Shown here: piece by piece, positions 15,101-25,173 of the stretch
How positions within the stretch are numbered: the stretch's first letter is position 1
How the letters are laid out: each line of letters begins with the position of its first letter
Assembly (NCBI RefSeq): GCF_004122735.1
Contig: NZ_SDIF01000015.1
Coordinates: 43,867-107,866, forward strand
DNA length: 64,000 bases
From: Streptomyces sioyaensis
GTDB lineage: Bacteria; Actinomycetota; Actinomycetes; Streptomycetales; Streptomycetaceae
Reading direction: 5' to 3'
Made by a program: the position numbers and the translations under genes
Notes under the pieces: generated by a model
The model's database searches: none
What the model was told of the DNA's origin: nothing
Seen by the model: the letters and a program-made list of their open reading frames with translations, nothing else

Positions 15101-17693
15101 TGCGGCTGAGAGTGGGCACGAAAGCGGCTGTGTCCTGGTCGAGGATCTCGCCGCCGAGCGCCGTGAGTGCGGCGTCCGGGCCCAGTTCGACCACGGTGTC
15201 CACCTGCTCGCGGGCCAACGCCCGTACTCCGTCGGCGAACCGGACCGTGGCGCGGATGTGGTCCGCCCAATAGGCGGGGTCCGCGAGCCGGTCGTCGCCG
15301 GCCAGGTCCCCGGTCACGTTGGAGACGACGGGGATCGTCGCCGGCCGGAAGGTGACCGACGCCGCGATCCGGGCGAACTCGTCCAGAACCGGATCCATGA
15401 GCGGGGAGTGGAACGCGTGGCTCACGTCGAGGTACCGGGCGCGGCGGCCACGCCCGGCGAACTCCTTCTCCAGCTCGTGCACGGCCTCGGTGCGGCCCGA
15501 GACCACCACCGACTCGGGCCCGTTCACCGCGGCCACAGCCAAGCCACCGGCCTTCTCCGACAGCTCGGCGACCAACGGCAGCACCTCGTCCTCCGACGCC
15601 TGGATCGCGAGCATCCGTCCGTCCTCGGGCAGGGATTGCATCAGCCGCCCACGGGCCGCCACCAGCCGTGCCGCGTCCTGAAGGGAGAGCACCCCGGCCG
15701 CGTGGGCGGCGGACAGCTCGCCCACTGAATGCCCGATCAGCAGATCCGGGTGGACGCCGATCGACTGCATCAGGCGGAACAGCGCCGTCTCCACGGCGAA
15801 CAGGGCCGGCTGTGCGTACGCCGTCGTCTTCAGCGCCTCGGCGGCGGGATCGTCAGCGAAGACCACCGACGCCAACGGGCGCTCCAGGTGCGGGTCCAGT
15901 GCCGCGCACGCCTCGTCGAACGCCTCGGCGTACGCGGGAAAGGTCTCGTACAGTCCGCGCCCCATGCCCGGGCGCTGGGCTCCCTGCCCGGTGAACGCGA
16001 AGGCGAGACCGCCCCCGGCCGCCGTCTCCAGACGTACGCCCGGCGCCGGCCGGTCCTCGCTCAGGGCCGACAGCCCGCTCAGCATGTCGTCATGGCCGGC
16101 GCCGGTGATCACCGCCGTGTGCTCGAACACCGACCGCCGCGTGGCCAGGGCCAGGCCCACCTGCTCCGGCGCCACATCCGGGTGTCCCGCGGCCCAGTCC
16201 CGCAATCGGGCCGCCTGAGCCCGCAGCGCCTGCCTGCCCCGCCCGGACACCACCCACGGCATGCCCGGGAGGCGGGGTGCTGGGGCAGCCGCATCTTCGG
16301 GAGCCTCTTGCGGGGCTTCTTCGAGGATGAGGTGGGCATTGGTGCCGCTGATCCCGAAGGCGGACACGCCCGCCCGGCGCGGCCGGCCCGCACGCGGCCA
16401 GTCCCGCCGCTGTGTCAGCAACCGCACCTCACCCGCCGACCAGTCCACCTCCGGCGTCGGCGCATCCACATGCAACGTCTGCGGCAGCACCCCGTGCCGC
16501 AACGCCATCACTGTCTTGATCACACCACCGACGCCCGCGGCAGCCTGCGCATGCCCGATGTTCGACTTCAACGACCCCAGCCACAAAGGCCGATCGGCGG
16601 GCCGGCCCTGGCCGTACGTCGCCAACAACGCCTGCGCCTCGATCGGATCACCCAGCCGCGTCCCCGTACCGTGCGCCTCCACCGCATCGACCTCATCGGC
16701 CGTCAGCCGGGCCGCGGTCAGTGCCCGCCGGATCACCCGTTGCTGCGACGGTCCGTTCGGTGCCGTCAGACCGTTCGAGGCGCCGTCCTGGTTGACCGCC
16801 GACCCGCGCACGACGGCGAGCACCTGGTGCCCGTGACGCCGCGCGTCCGACAGCCTCTCCAGTACGAGGACACCCACGCCCTCCGACCAGCCGGTGCCGT
16901 CCGCGTCCGCCGCGAAGGACCGGCACCTGCCGTCCGGGGACAGTCCGCGCTGGCGGCTGAACTCCACGAACATCACAGGGGTGTTGATGACCGTCGCCCC
17001 TCCTGCCAGGGCCAGCGAGCACTCTTCGGCGCGCAGTGCCTGGACCGCGAGGTGCAGCGCCACCAGCGAGGACGAGCAGGCCGTGTCCACGCTGACGGCG
17101 GGGCCTTCGAGCCCGAGGGTGTAGGCGAGCCGGCCGGACACCACCGAGATGGCGTTACCGGTGCCGACGAATCCCTCGGCCTCCTGCCGGGACTTCTGCA
17201 GGTGGATGATGTGGTCCTGCATGCCCGTACCGATATAGACACCGGTGTCGCTCCCGCCGAGCGACGCCGGGGGGATTCCGGCGCGCTCCAACGCCTCCCA
17301 GCCGGTCTCCAGGACCAGCCGCTGCTGCGGGTCCATCGCGGCGGCTTCCCGCGGTGAAATCCCGAAGAACCCCGCGTCGAAATGGGTGGCGGTGTCGACG
17401 AACCCACCGCCGCGGGCGTACGTGGTACCGGGTGCCGTCGGATCGGGGTCGTAGAGGGTGTCGAGGTTCCAGGAACGGTCGGTGGGCAGATCTCCGATGA
17501 CGTCGCGTCCCTCGGCGACCAACTGCCACAGATCCTCCGGCGAGAACACGCCGCCCGGGTACCGGCACCCCATCCCGACGATCGCGATCGGCTCGCGGGA
17601 CGCCTCCTCCGTCGCCTGGAGCCGCACCCGGGTGTCGTGCAGGTCCGCGGTCACGCGCTTCAGGTAGTCCAGCAATTGTTCTTCGGATCGCAT
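12114..17693 (-). CDS. Type I PKS, module B: KS-AT(malonyl)-DH-KR-ACP
   Basis: This 1859-residue subunit starts at ATG 17693, with only a weak purine-rich region upstream. It has a docking helix ([17 protein letters not shown], 4-20), KS with Cys near 206 (DTACSSS), AT with GHSVG near 654 and HAFH near 761 (malonyl-CoA), and a DH with the HxxxGxxxxP signature ([10 protein letters not shown], near 963) and the second-half DAALH motif (near 1127). The KR near 1429 has LDD after HTAGV (B-type) with intact SS and YAAAN. ACP is near 1741 (GLDSLT). B-type reduction followed by DH is the standard route to a trans double bond. The KS-AT linker region (16311-16710) is nearly identical in DNA to the same region of PKS A, suggesting recent gene conversion. 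Confidence 0.95.
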   Translation of the reverse strand: MRSEEQLLDYLKRVTADLHDTRVRLQATEEASREPIAIVGMGCRYPGGVFSPEDLWQLVAEGRDVIGDLPTDRSWNLDTLYDPDPTAPGTTYARGGGFVDTATHFDAGFFGISPREAAAMDPQQRLVLETGWEALERAGIPPASLGGSDTGVYIGTGMQDHIIHLQKSRQEAEGFVGTGNAISVVSGRLAYTLGLEGPAVSVDTACSSSLVALHLAVQALRAEECSLALAGGATVINTPVMFVEFSRQRGLSPDGRCRSFAADADGTGWSEGVGVLVLERLSDARRHGHQVLAVVRGSAVNQDGASNGLTAPNGPSQQRVIRRALTAARLTADEVDAVEAHGTGTRLGDPIEAQALLATYGQGRPADRPLWLGSLKSNIGHAQAAAGVGGVIKTVMALRHGVLPQTLHVDAPTPEVDWSAGEVRLLTQRRDWPRAGRPRRAGVSAFGISGTNAHLILEEAPQEAPEDAAAPAPRLPGMPWVVSGRGRQALRAQAARLRDWAAGHPDVAPEQVGLALATRRSVFEHTAVITGAGHDDMLSGLSALSEDRPAPGVRLETAAGGGLAFAFTGQGAQRPGMGRGLYETFPAYAEAFDEACAALDPHLERPLASVVFADDPAAEALKTTAYAQPALFAVETALFRLMQSIGVHPDLLIGHSVGELSAAHAAGVLSLQDAARLVAARGRLMQSLPEDGRMLAIQASEDEVLPLVAELSEKAGGLAVAAVNGPESVVVSGRTEAVHELEKEFAGRGRRARYLDVSHAFHSPLMDPVLDEFARIAASVTFRPATIPVVSNVTGDLAGDDRLADPAYWADHIRATVRFADGVRALAREQVDTVVELGPDAALTALGGEILDQDTAAFVPTLSRKHDETSTFLTALARLHARGIPVRWPAATTPVESPDLPTYAFQRERHWLDGVAETDVAGTSLTGIGHPLLPAQTALPGTDGVVLTGSLSLRDHAWLADHAVLGVVLVPGAGLLDMALTAAGHAGCTQVEELTLESPLILPEQGARSVQVLVGAAQDSGQRAITIHSRPQDGDPHAAWTRHATGLLATGPQEEEPATSSEAWPPTGAVPVPVDDLYLRLTEGGVDYGPSFRGLRAAWRLGEDFYADIDLPLLSDVERFTLHPALLDAALHSLALPGAILHTGQAHLPFSWSGVRLHASGADALRIRVRGTGPSSVSLELADGTGRPVATVGELALRPVSQEQLRTPGADATSLYTVEWPVKELPEGTEGSAARTWALIGAAEPDGYEVKGVELSHCTSLPALAAALDATDVPVPEAVLVPCFLPHSPGCPPEDSADLVERAHDYAATVLDLVRTWLGDARFEASRLLLLTRGAVTPDAGHHPLSDEVGSLAWGLVRTVQNEHPGRVLVADLDDDPASWSVLPGVLAHEEPQVAVRRGVAHVPRLTPARAAAERPTPFDSMGTVLVTGGTGGLGSLLARHLVVEHGVRHLLLTSRRGPQAPGAAALAAELTELGAQVTVAACDMADSAAVGELLGSLPAGHPLTAVIHTAGVLDDGLIEDLTPERLNTVLRPKADAAVVLERLTRHLDLAAFVLYSSVGGTLGGPGQGNYAAANAFLDAVAHRRRAEGLPGLSLGWGLWSDTTGMAAEIGTTHVDRLNRSGLVTMSPAEGLALFDAAISGEYGPVVLPVRLDLPVLRDRATSGALPSVLADVVRTPAGPARAAKSGKVSGAALRTSLSELSEDERRRMLLDVVRENVAAVLGLRQDGAMDEEQPFKDLGLDSLTAVELRNRLASATGLPLPATLLFDLPSPSALAHHLLTRMGSQESKSPVAEAVDHLTALLTTHDVGDLERSQVTARLRSLLWRLDDGGAQSTEDAADQAETDDDIFALADRELGLA
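16311..16710. repeat. Near-identical tract shared with PKS A (copy in PKS B)
   Basis: About 400 bases spanning the KS C-terminus and KS-AT linker match 21333-21735 in PKS A, with roughly ten to fifteen differences counted by eye. Flanking domain sequences are far more diverged. This is the expected footprint of recent gene conversion between modules. Confidence 0.7.
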
Positions 17694-17745
17694 TTCGTGC
17701 TCATCTCTGGAATATGGGCCGACGACGGTTCCTGGCTATTCCTGG

Positions 17746-20700
17746 CTACGAGATGCCGAGCTCTCGGTCGATGAAGGCGAGGACCTCGGCGCGGTCGGCG
17801 TCCGCCAGCGTCTGTGCGACGTCTCCGGCGCCGCTCGACGGGCCGACGTCCCATCGGGAGGCCAGAGAGCGCAGTCGGGTCGCGACGAGGTTCCGTTCCG
17901 CTTCGTCCAGGTCGGCGGAGCCGAGCGCGGAGCCGAGGCGTTCGATCTCGGTGAAGAGGGAGGACGACGTGTGCGCTCCGTCACCGAGGATGGTCCGGCG
18001 CAGATGGCCGGCGACCGCCTCCGGTGTCGGATGGTCGAAGACGAGCGTGGCCGGCAGCGCGACTCCGGCCACGGCCTGCAGTCCGTTGCGCAGTTCGAGG
18101 GCGGTGAGGGAATCGATACCGAGTTCCTTGAACTGCTGCCGCGGGGACACGGCGTCGGGCCCGGGATACCCGAGCGTGCTGGCCACCTGGGCACGGACCG
18201 TCGTGAGCAGGAGCCGGTCCCGCTCGGGGCCGGTGAGGCCCGGAAGGCGTTCGGCCAGCGTGGGGCCGGCCCCGCCGCCGGGCGTGCCGTCATGCCCGTC
18301 GGTCGCGCCGGGGTCCGCGTGCGAGGGCTGGTGCAGTTCCTTCAGCAGGGGGCTCGGCCGGGAGGCGGTGAACGAGGGCAGGAACCGCCGCCAGTCGACA
18401 TCGACGAGCGCCACGTTCGCGGGGCCGTCGGGGCCGTCGGAGAGCAGCGCGGACAGCCCCAGGACGGCCAGACGGGGTTCCATGGCGGTGAGGCCGCGGC
18501 GCAGCAGGCGCTCCTCGATGCCCTCGTCCACGAGACCGCCTCCGGTCCACGGCCCCCAGGCGATCGAGGTGGCGGGCAGTCCGTCGGCCCGACGCCGCTG
18601 GGCCAGGGCGTCGAGGTGCGCGTTGGCGGCGGCGTAACCGGCCTGGCCGCTGCTGCCCACGGTGGCGGCGAAGCCGGAGAACAGCACGAACGCCGACAGC
18701 TCGGTGTCGCGGGTGAGTTCGTCCAGCAGACGGGCCCCCTCGGTCTTCGGCGCCAGGACGGTTTCCAGGCGTTCGGTGTCCAGGTCGGCGGTCATGCCGT
18801 CGTCGAGCACTCCGGCAGCGTGGAAAACCGCTGTCAGCGGATGCCGGTCCGGAATGCCGTCGAGTAGTTCCTGTACGGCCTGGCGGTCGGCGACATCGCA
18901 GGCGGCGACGGTCACGGTGGTGCCCGACGCCTCCAGATCGGCCCTGAGTTCGGCCACGCCGGGCGCGTCGGCCCCGCGTCGGCTGGTCAGCAGCAGATGG
19001 CCGACTCCTTGGGCGGCGGCCCAGCGGGCGACGTGGGCGCCCAGAGCGCCGGTACCGCCGGTGATGAGGACGGTTCCGGCCGGCCGCCAGGGGGCGGTCC
19101 GGGCGGCCGGGCGAGCGCCGCCGTCCGGGACGAGTCGGCGTCCGAGGATGCCGACCGGGCGCAGCGCCAGTTGGTCTTCGTCCGTGTGTGCGCCGCCCAA
19201 GGCCGCGCACAGCTGGGTTCGTACGTGCGGGTCGAGGGTGCTCGGCAGGTCGACGAGTCCGCCCCAGCGGTCGGGGTGTTCCAGCGCGACCACCCTGCCC
19301 AGGCCCCAGATCTGGGCCTGTTCGACAGCACCGGGCCGGTCGCCGGTTCCGGTGGTGACCGCGCCCTGCGTCAGGCACCACAGGGGTGCCGTGATCCCGG
19401 CGGCGCCGAGCGCCCGGACGAGGGCGAGGGTCGCCGCGGTGCCCCGGGGCACCGAGGGACACGCGGTGTCGTGCCGCCCGTCGAAGGCCAGCAGGGACAC
19501 GACTCCGACCGGCTCCGGCCCGCCGCCCGCGCAGGCCTGCTTCAGGCGCTCGGTGACCGCCGCGGGGTCGGTGTCCGTCGTGTCGACCAGGAGGTCGACG
19601 ACCGAGCAACCCGCCTCCAGCAGGCTGTCCCGCACCCATTCCGTGGTGGCGTCGGACTCCGTGCCCGGGTGGACCAGCAGCCACCTGCCGTGCGGCCCCG
19701 TGGCGGGTACGTCGAGCGGCCGCCACCGCTCGACGTACCGCCAGCCGTCCACTCTGGCCTGTTCGAGCCCCTGGCGGTGCCAGGAGGCCAGCTCCGGGAG
19801 GACGTCCTTGAGCGGGGTCTCGTCGTGGAACCGTACGTCCGGACCGAGGCTGCCCAGGTCCCCGTTCTCCACGGCCTCCCAGAAGTGGGCGTCCACCGTC
19901 CCTTGGCCGACGGTCGCGGGAGCGCCCGCCCCCGGTCCACGGCCGCCGTTCGACGCGGCCGCCGGACGGGGCCAGTAGCGCTCGCGCTGAAAGGCGTACG
20001 TGGGCAGGTCGACGTGCGCGGCGCCGGCCAGGTCCGGCAGCGCCGCCCAGTCGACGGTGACGCCGCTGACGTATGCCTTGGCCAGGGAGGTGAGGAAGGC
20101 CCGCCGGTCGCTCGTATGGCGTCGCAAGGTGCTGAGAACGGCTGCCTCCCGGCTCTCTCCCTCCACGATTTCGGACAGCGCCACCTGCAGCACCGGGTGG
20201 GGGCTGATCTCGATATAGACCTTGCTCCCGGTGGCGGCGAGCCGCTGGATGGCCGGCCCGAACTCGACGGTCCGGCGGGTGTTGCGGTACCAGTACGCGG
20301 CGTCCGGGACCGTTTCGGTCTCCGGTGACTCCCCGGAGACCGTGGACAGGAAGGCGATGCGCGCCGGCGTCGGCGCCACGTCCGCCAGGTCCGTCAGCAG
20401 CCGCTCTTCGAGGGCTTCGACGGCGGGGTAGTGGGAGGCGCAGTCGGTGGCGACGCGCCGGGCACGTACGCCCCGCTCGGCACAGACCGCCAGCAGCTCG
20501 TCCACCGCCTCGTTGTCGCCGGAGACCACGCTGATGGACGGGCTGTTGACCCCGGAGACGAACAGCCGGTCCGGCCAGGCGGCGATCAACTCCTCGACCT
20601 GCGCCCGCCCGAGAGGAACGGACACCATGCCGCTGCGTCCGGACAGTTCCAGCAGGGCCCGGCTGCGCAGCACCGCCACCTTGGTCGCGTCGGCGAGCGA

Positions 20701-22731
20701 CAGCGTGCCGGCCGTGTAGGCGGCCGCGATCTCGCCCAGGGAACTGCCCACCACGGCCGACGGCTCGATGCCCAGGGAACGCCACAGGTCGGCGAGGGCG
20801 ACCGTGACCGAGAACAGCACTGGCTGGATCACATCGACCCGGTCCAGGCCCGGCGCCCCCTCAGCCTCGCGCAGGACGTCCAGCAGGGACCAGTTGACGT
20901 GGTCGGCGAGGGCGTCGGCGCAGGAGTGCAGGGTCTCGGCGAAGACCGGGAACTCCTCCATCAGCTCCAGGGCCATGCCTGCCCACTGGCCTCCTTGACC
21001 GGGGAAGACGAAGACCACTTCTCGGCCGCCGACGGCGGAACCGGTGACCGTCCGTGCGTCCGGAACGCCTTGGACGACACTGTCCAGTCCGTCCAGCAGT
21101 TCGGCCCGGTCCGTGCCGAGGACGACGGCCCGTTGGTCGAACGTGCTCCGGGTCGTCACCAGCGAGCCGGCGACCTGAGCGGGTACGAGCCCGGGGTGGT
21201 CGGTCAGGTGGCTGTGCAGCCTGCGGGCCTGCTCCCGGAGGGCGGCGGCGGTACGGGCCGAGAGGACCAACGGCAGCGTTGCGCCGCCGCCGGTGTCCGT
21301 GCGGTCCCCGGCAGCGTCGTGTGGGGGAGCTTGTGGGGCTTCTTCGAGGATGAGGTGGGCATTGGTGCCGCTGACCCCGAAGGAGGACACACCGGCCCGG
21401 CGCGGCCGGCCCGCACGCGGCCAGTCCCGCCGCTGTGTCAGCAACCGCACCTCACCCGCCGACCAGTCCACCTTCGGCGTCGGCGCATCCACATGCAGCG
21501 TCTGCGGCAGCACCCCGTGCTGCAACGCCATCACCGTCTTGATCACGCCACCGACGCCCGCGGCAGCCTGTGCATGTCCGATGTTCGACTTCAACGACCC
21601 CAGCCACAAAGGCCGATCGGCGGGCCGGCCCTGGCCGTACGTCGCCAACAACGCCTGCGCCTCGATCGGATCACCCAGCCGCGTCCCCGTCGCATGGCCC
21701 TCCACCGCGTCGACCTCATCGGCCGTCAGCCGGGCGTCGCGCAAGGCCTGCCAGATGACACGCTCCTGGGAAGGCCCGTTCGGGGCGGACAGGCCGTTGG
21801 AGGCCCCGTCCTGGTTCACCGCCGATCCACGTATCAACGCGAGGACGGGATGGCCGTTGCGTTCGGCGTCGGACAACCGCTCCAGCACGAGTACGCCGAC
21901 GCCCTCGGCCCACGCGGTGCCGTCCGCAGCGGCGGCGAAGGACTTGGCCCGGCCGTCGGGGGCAAGATTGCGTTGCCTGCAGAACTCGGTGAAGGTCGTG
22001 GGCATCGACATCACCGTCACCCCGCCGGCAAGGGCCAGCGAGCATTCCCTACTGCGCAGCGACCGGGCCGCCAGGTGCGCGGTCACGAGCGACGAGGAAC
22101 AGGCCGTGTCGACGGTTACGGCCGGACCGACCAGACCGAGGGTGTAGGACAGCCGACCGGAGACCACGCTGCCGGTGTTGCCGGTTGTCAGGAAACCCTC
22201 GAAATCCTCGATGGACTCGTGCAGTCGGACGGCGTAGTCCTGGTTCATGGCCCCGGCGAAGACGCCGACGTCGCTGCCGCGCAAGGCCTGTGGAGAAATC
22301 CGGGCCCTTTCCAAGGCTTCCCAGGCGACTTCCAGCAGCTGTCGCTGCTGGGGATCGATTGTCACGGCTTCGCGCGGAGATATCCCGAAGAACGAGGCAT
22401 CGAACCATCCGGCGTCGTAGAGAAATCCGCCCTCGCGCACATACGACGCTGCTTTTCCGTCCGCCGCCTCACTGAACAGCGCGTCCAGATCCCAGCCCCG
22501 GTCCACAGGAAACGAGCCGCTCGCTACCCTCCCTGACGACACCAACTCCCAGAGTGCTTCCGGGGAGTCCACATGACCGGGGAAACGGCAGCTCATTCCC
22601 ACGATGGCAATGGGTTCGCCGTTCCTGTCCTCTTCCACCTGAAGCCGTCGCCGTGTATCGCGCAGGTCCCGCGTGACCTTCCGGAGCGCGGTCACCAGCT
22701 GGTCCGACCGACCTTCACCTGTCATGACCAT
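17746..22731 (-). CDS. Type I PKS, module A: KS-AT(atypical)-KR-ACP
   Basis: This 1661-residue subunit is first in the four-gene operon. ATG 22731 follows GGAGAG at good spacing. It begins with a docking helix ([17 protein letters not shown]), so it should receive a chain from another protein rather than start one. KS Cys is near 210 (DTACSSS). Its first-histidine motif reads VEGHATGT instead of VEAHGTGT, with the His kept. The AT active site is GSSLG near 662 (usual GHSxG; Ser kept, His replaced by Ser) and its specificity segment is DCASHYP. The KR (from 1227) has LDD (B-type) but FSGFAA where FSS is expected, so the catalytic Ser, 13 residues before the YAAAN tyrosine, is Gly; ketoreduction may be impaired. 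ACP is near 1540 (GIDSLT). Confidence 0.92.
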   Translation of the reverse strand: MVMTGEGRSDQLVTALRKVTRDLRDTRRRLQVEEDRNGEPIAIVGMSCRFPGHVDSPEALWELVSSGRVASGSFPVDRGWDLDALFSEAADGKAASYVREGGFLYDAGWFDASFFGISPREAVTIDPQQRQLLEVAWEALERARISPQALRGSDVGVFAGAMNQDYAVRLHESIEDFEGFLTTGNTGSVVSGRLSYTLGLVGPAVTVDTACSSSLVTAHLAARSLRSRECSLALAGGVTVMSMPTTFTEFCRQRNLAPDGRAKSFAAAADGTAWAEGVGVLVLERLSDAERNGHPVLALIRGSAVNQDGASNGLSAPNGPSQERVIWQALRDARLTADEVDAVEGHATGTRLGDPIEAQALLATYGQGRPADRPLWLGSLKSNIGHAQAAAGVGGVIKTVMALQHGVLPQTLHVDAPTPKVDWSAGEVRLLTQRRDWPRAGRPRRAGVSSFGVSGTNAHLILEEAPQAPPHDAAGDRTDTGGGATLPLVLSARTAAALREQARRLHSHLTDHPGLVPAQVAGSLVTTRSTFDQRAVVLGTDRAELLDGLDSVVQGVPDARTVTGSAVGGREVVFVFPGQGGQWAGMALELMEEFPVFAETLHSCADALADHVNWSLLDVLREAEGAPGLDRVDVIQPVLFSVTVALADLWRSLGIEPSAVVGSSLGEIAAAYTAGTLSLADATKVAVLRSRALLELSGRSGMVSVPLGRAQVEELIAAWPDRLFVSGVNSPSISVVSGDNEAVDELLAVCAERGVRARRVATDCASHYPAVEALEERLLTDLADVAPTPARIAFLSTVSGESPETETVPDAAYWYRNTRRTVEFGPAIQRLAATGSKVYIEISPHPVLQVALSEIVEGESREAAVLSTLRRHTSDRRAFLTSLAKAYVSGVTVDWAALPDLAGAAHVDLPTYAFQRERYWPRPAAASNGGRGPGAGAPATVGQGTVDAHFWEAVENGDLGSLGPDVRFHDETPLKDVLPELASWHRQGLEQARVDGWRYVERWRPLDVPATGPHGRWLLVHPGTESDATTEWVRDSLLEAGCSVVDLLVDTTDTDPAAVTERLKQACAGGGPEPVGVVSLLAFDGRHDTACPSVPRGTAATLALVRALGAAGITAPLWCLTQGAVTTGTGDRPGAVEQAQIWGLGRVVALEHPDRWGGLVDLPSTLDPHVRTQLCAALGGAHTDEDQLALRPVGILGRRLVPDGGARPAARTAPWRPAGTVLITGGTGALGAHVARWAAAQGVGHLLLTSRRGADAPGVAELRADLEASGTTVTVAACDVADRQAVQELLDGIPDRHPLTAVFHAAGVLDDGMTADLDTERLETVLAPKTEGARLLDELTRDTELSAFVLFSGFAATVGSSGQAGYAAANAHLDALAQRRRADGLPATSIAWGPWTGGGLVDEGIEERLLRRGLTAMEPRLAVLGLSALLSDGPDGPANVALVDVDWRRFLPSFTASRPSPLLKELHQPSHADPGATDGHDGTPGGGAGPTLAERLPGLTGPERDRLLLTTVRAQVASTLGYPGPDAVSPRQQFKELGIDSLTALELRNGLQAVAGVALPATLVFDHPTPEAVAGHLRRTILGDGAHTSSSLFTEIERLGSALGSADLDEAERNLVATRLRSLASRWDVGPSSGAGDVAQTLADADRAEVLAFIDRELGIS
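21333..21735. repeat. Near-identical tract shared with PKS B (copy in PKS A)
   Basis: Partner of 16311-16710. The left end falls at the shared segment coding for AHLILEEAP; the right end lies close to the altered VEGHATGT motif, where the two sequences separate. Confidence 0.7.
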
Positions 22732-22933
22732 CCGTTCTCTCCACTGACGCTGCGGGTTCCGCAAGAAGGGTTCACCGGTCCGCAGCAGCAGGACAATCCC
22801 CTAACCACCCCCTATGGCCCCTGACTTAAAAAGCTCCGCGGGGCGGGGGTTGAATCGGCAGAAGGCGACTGCGATTCTCTGAATACTTCAAGGCAAGACG
22901 CAACTTCACCACAGCGGCGGAAGGCGTAGTGAG
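22732..22933. promoter_or_regulatory. Divergent promoter region between the PKS operon and type II thioesterase
   Basis: This 202-base intergenic region must hold the promoters of both transcripts. It contains tandem direct boxes CCCCTA (22798), CCCCTA (22809) and CCCCTG (22818), spaced 11 and 9 bases, followed by a short A-rich patch (22826-22832). The same box occurs twice upstream of the dehydrogenase at the left edge. A shared regulator, such as one of the LuxR/LAL proteins, could bind here; that is inference. Confidence 0.55.
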
Positions 22934-23704
22934 TTGAGTTCAGAAACAGCCACCGAGTCGGACCGATGGATCCGCAGCTATCTACCGGGCCCCGCCGAGG
23001 CGCTCCATCTCGTCCACTTTCCCCATGCAGGTGGTTCCGCCAGCTATTACCGGCCCTTCTGCACCTCCCTGTCGGACCGGTTCAACGCGCTCGCCCTGCA
23101 GTATCCGGGGCGTCAAGACCGGCGCGATGAGCCTTGTGTGACCGATCTGCACGTCCTGGCGGACCTCCTGTTCGACCGGCTGCGGCAATGCGCGGACCGC
23201 CCGATGGCGTTCTTCGGCCACAGCATGGGGGCTCTCCTGGCGTTCGAGGTGACACGGAGGTTCGAGCGGGAACTCAACACCTCACCGGTGGCGCTCTTCC
23301 TGTCCGGGCGGCGCGCTCCGTCCCGTCATCGGGACGAGAACGTCGACCTGAGCAGCAAGGAGAGCCTGCTCGCCGAGATCCGGGAGCTGAGTGGCACGGA
23401 TCCCCGGCTGCTGGGAGACGACGAGATGCTTGAGATGATCATGGAGCCGCTGCGCGCCGACTACCGAGCCCTGGGCGCCTACCGCTTCGCGCCGCAACCG
23501 CCCGTCCGCTGCCCGGTCACCGTTCTGACCGGCGCCGACGACCCCCGTACCTCCCAGGATGAGGCAGCCGCCTGGCAGGAGCACACCACTGGCGCCTTCG
23601 AACTGCGGGTGTTCCCCGGTGGTCACTTCTTCATCAGCGAGAACGTCGCCGATGTCACCGGCTTCGTCGCCGAGCGGCTCTCCGCTGTCCCACTGCCTGG
23701 TTGA
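22934..23704 (+). CDS. Type II (editing) thioesterase
   Basis: This 256-residue alpha/beta hydrolase removes aberrant acyl groups from PKS carrier proteins in characterised homologues. Its N-terminal HFPHAGGSA motif, nucleophile motif GHSMG (Ser near residue 97), GADDP aspartate near 201, and GGHFF histidine near 230 form the full catalytic set, and the length is normal for the family. The best start is a TTG at 22934, with GGAAGG nine bases upstream; no in-frame ATG or GTG lies nearby. It diverges from PKS A, which supports a role in this pathway. Enzyme identity is firm; the start codon is less so. Confidence 0.92.
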   Translation: MSSETATESDRWIRSYLPGPAEALHLVHFPHAGGSASYYRPFCTSLSDRFNALALQYPGRQDRRDEPCVTDLHVLADLLFDRLRQCADRPMAFFGHSMGALLAFEVTRRFERELNTSPVALFLSGRRAPSRHRDENVDLSSKESLLAEIRELSGTDPRLLGDDEMLEMIMEPLRADYRALGAYRFAPQPPVRCPVTVLTGADDPRTSQDEAAAWQEHTTGAFELRVFPGGHFFISENVADVTGFVAERLSAVPLPG

Positions 23705-23802
23705 CAGGCCCGCCCGGGCCCGGGGAAAACCACGAGGTGACGCGTCGGCGGCCCACCGTGACCAAAAGCACGTCAGGTGCGCCGCCGCTTCGAGGCACCT
23801 CT

Positions 23803-24201
23803 TCAGGGAGATCGAGCCGTGAGCTGCGGCAGGCCCGGTCCGTCCGATGGCTCGGACGGCTCCGGTGAACGCACATCCTGCAGGCCATGACCTGCGCCGG
23901 TCCGGATGCGGAGCGCTTCCCAGCCATCCGGCGGCTCGGGGCCCAGGTGGTACGAGATGTGCGATTCCGTCGCCTGGCGCGTGACCTCACACACCCGCAC
24001 CTGCCCTCGGGGCGCCATCGCCAGCAGCCGGATGCCCCGGTCCACCACGTCCCCCGTGACTGTCGGGACGCCGCTGTGCGCCGGCAGGTACGACAAGCAG
24101 GCACCACCGGTGACCACAGCGACGTGCACACGGAGGGCCTTTGCCCTTTTGAACAGGCCTGTGCATACCCCGGGACACCGCAGGCGGCAACGCGCTGCCA
24201 T
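23803..24201 (-). CDS. Hypothetical protein, possible remnant of a cyclase-type domain
   Basis: A 132-residue reading frame between the thioesterase and the LuxR regulator. The segment from VHVAVVTGG to GLQDVR looks protein-like and contains TGDVVDRGIRLLAMAPRGQV. This faintly resembles the stretch of class III nucleotide cyclase-like domains that reads GD.V..A.RL...A..GQ, but key catalytic residues are not evident and the protein is short. I do not recognise it with confidence. It may be a small gene or a decayed fragment. Apart from it, 23705-24275 shows no gene. Confidence 0.3.
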   Translation of the reverse strand: MAARCRLRCPGVCTGLFKRAKALRVHVAVVTGGACLSYLPAHSGVPTVTGDVVDRGIRLLAMAPRGQVRVCEVTRQATESHISYHLGPEPPDGWEALRIRTGAGHGLQDVRSPEPSEPSDGPGLPQLTARSP

Positions 24202-24275
24202 GGTGAGCGATCCGGGCGCCGTTGCCTTCCGATGCAGGTCGTGTCAGGCCGGACCGGCACATGTCGTGCCGTTGA

Positions 24276-24917
24276 TCAGATGAGGCCGGCGCGGATGGCG
24301 TAGGAGACGGCGTGCGAGCGGTTGCGCAGCTGTAAACGCTTCATCAGGCCGTAGAGGATGTACTTCACGGTGCGCTCCGAATAGCACAACTTGGCTGCGA
24401 TCTCGGCGAGTTCTTTTCCCTCCGAGACCAGGCGGAGGACATCGAGTTCGCGGGGGCTGACGCCTGAGTCGGTGAGGCCGCGCGGCGCAAGGGCCTCCCG
24501 GTGGGTCCACCGGACCTGTTCCACCAGCGCCCCCTGCAGGGTGGGCGGGAAGCTGCCGCCGCCGTCCGCGACGGTGAGCAGGGTGCGCACGAAGGCGGAG
24601 GGAGTGAACGTGTCACGCCACAGCACGGCGCGCACTCCCCGGTCGATCGCCTCGGAGACGTCTGCTCGCCAGTGTCGTCCGGCGACGAGGAGGAAGCGCG
24701 TGTCGGGGCTGTCGGACAGGGCGCGCAGCCGGTCCAGTGCGGTGGCGTCGACGGTGTCGAAGGCCGCGACGACGGCGTCCGCCTCGTGGATTCTCTCCGG
24801 TGGGACTTCCTGGACGCGGCGGTCGTGCTTGAGGGAGCTGACAAGTCCCGCGTGGACCACGGCGTCGGGTGAGTGGACCGCCACACGCACGGTGCCGGTG
24901 AGTATCTGCTCAGGCAT
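24276..24917 (-). CDS. LuxR (NarL/FixJ-like) pathway regulator with a TTA codon
   Basis: This 213-residue protein has a C-terminal LuxR-type helix-turn-helix (from SPRELDVLRLVSEGKE to the end, about residues 150-213). Its N-terminal half resembles a response-regulator receiver (TVRVAVHSPD start, LLVAG strand) without a clear phosphoacceptor aspartate pocket, so it is likely an orphan or atypical regulator. The start chosen is ATG 24917 behind GGGGAGG; a longer frame exists upstream without a ribosome site. Within the HTH the leucine codon at 24335-24333 is TTA, read in Streptomyces only by the bldA tRNA. This suggests that polyketide production is tied to development. It lies beside the thioesterase and the LAL genes. 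Confidence 0.85.
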   Translation of the reverse strand: MPEQILTGTVRVAVHSPDAVVHAGLVSSLKHDRRVQEVPPERIHEADAVVAAFDTVDATALDRLRALSDSPDTRFLLVAGRHWRADVSEAIDRGVRAVLWRDTFTPSAFVRTLLTVADGGGSFPPTLQGALVEQVRWTHREALAPRGLTDSGVSPRELDVLRLVSEGKELAEIAAKLCYSERTVKYILYGLMKRLQLRNRSHAVSYAIRAGLI

Positions 24918-25173
24918 TTCGCCTCCCCATCGGTAATCGCCCATGAGGTAGATGATCATGCCACGCACATTTGCCCACCGGCTTTCCGCACGCCTCGATC
25001 GCTTAAGGACAGGGAAACCTGTCGCATCGATCCGCAGGAGACCCCCGGCGTTCAGGAGAAGTCCGCCGGCGGCCCAGGAGAGTTCCGCGGAAAGGGATTT
25101 CCCCGCCGGGACTCCCCGGGCCTCGCTCCGCCCCGGCCTGCCCTGGGGGAGAAACGGGCGCGCGGCGGGACGT

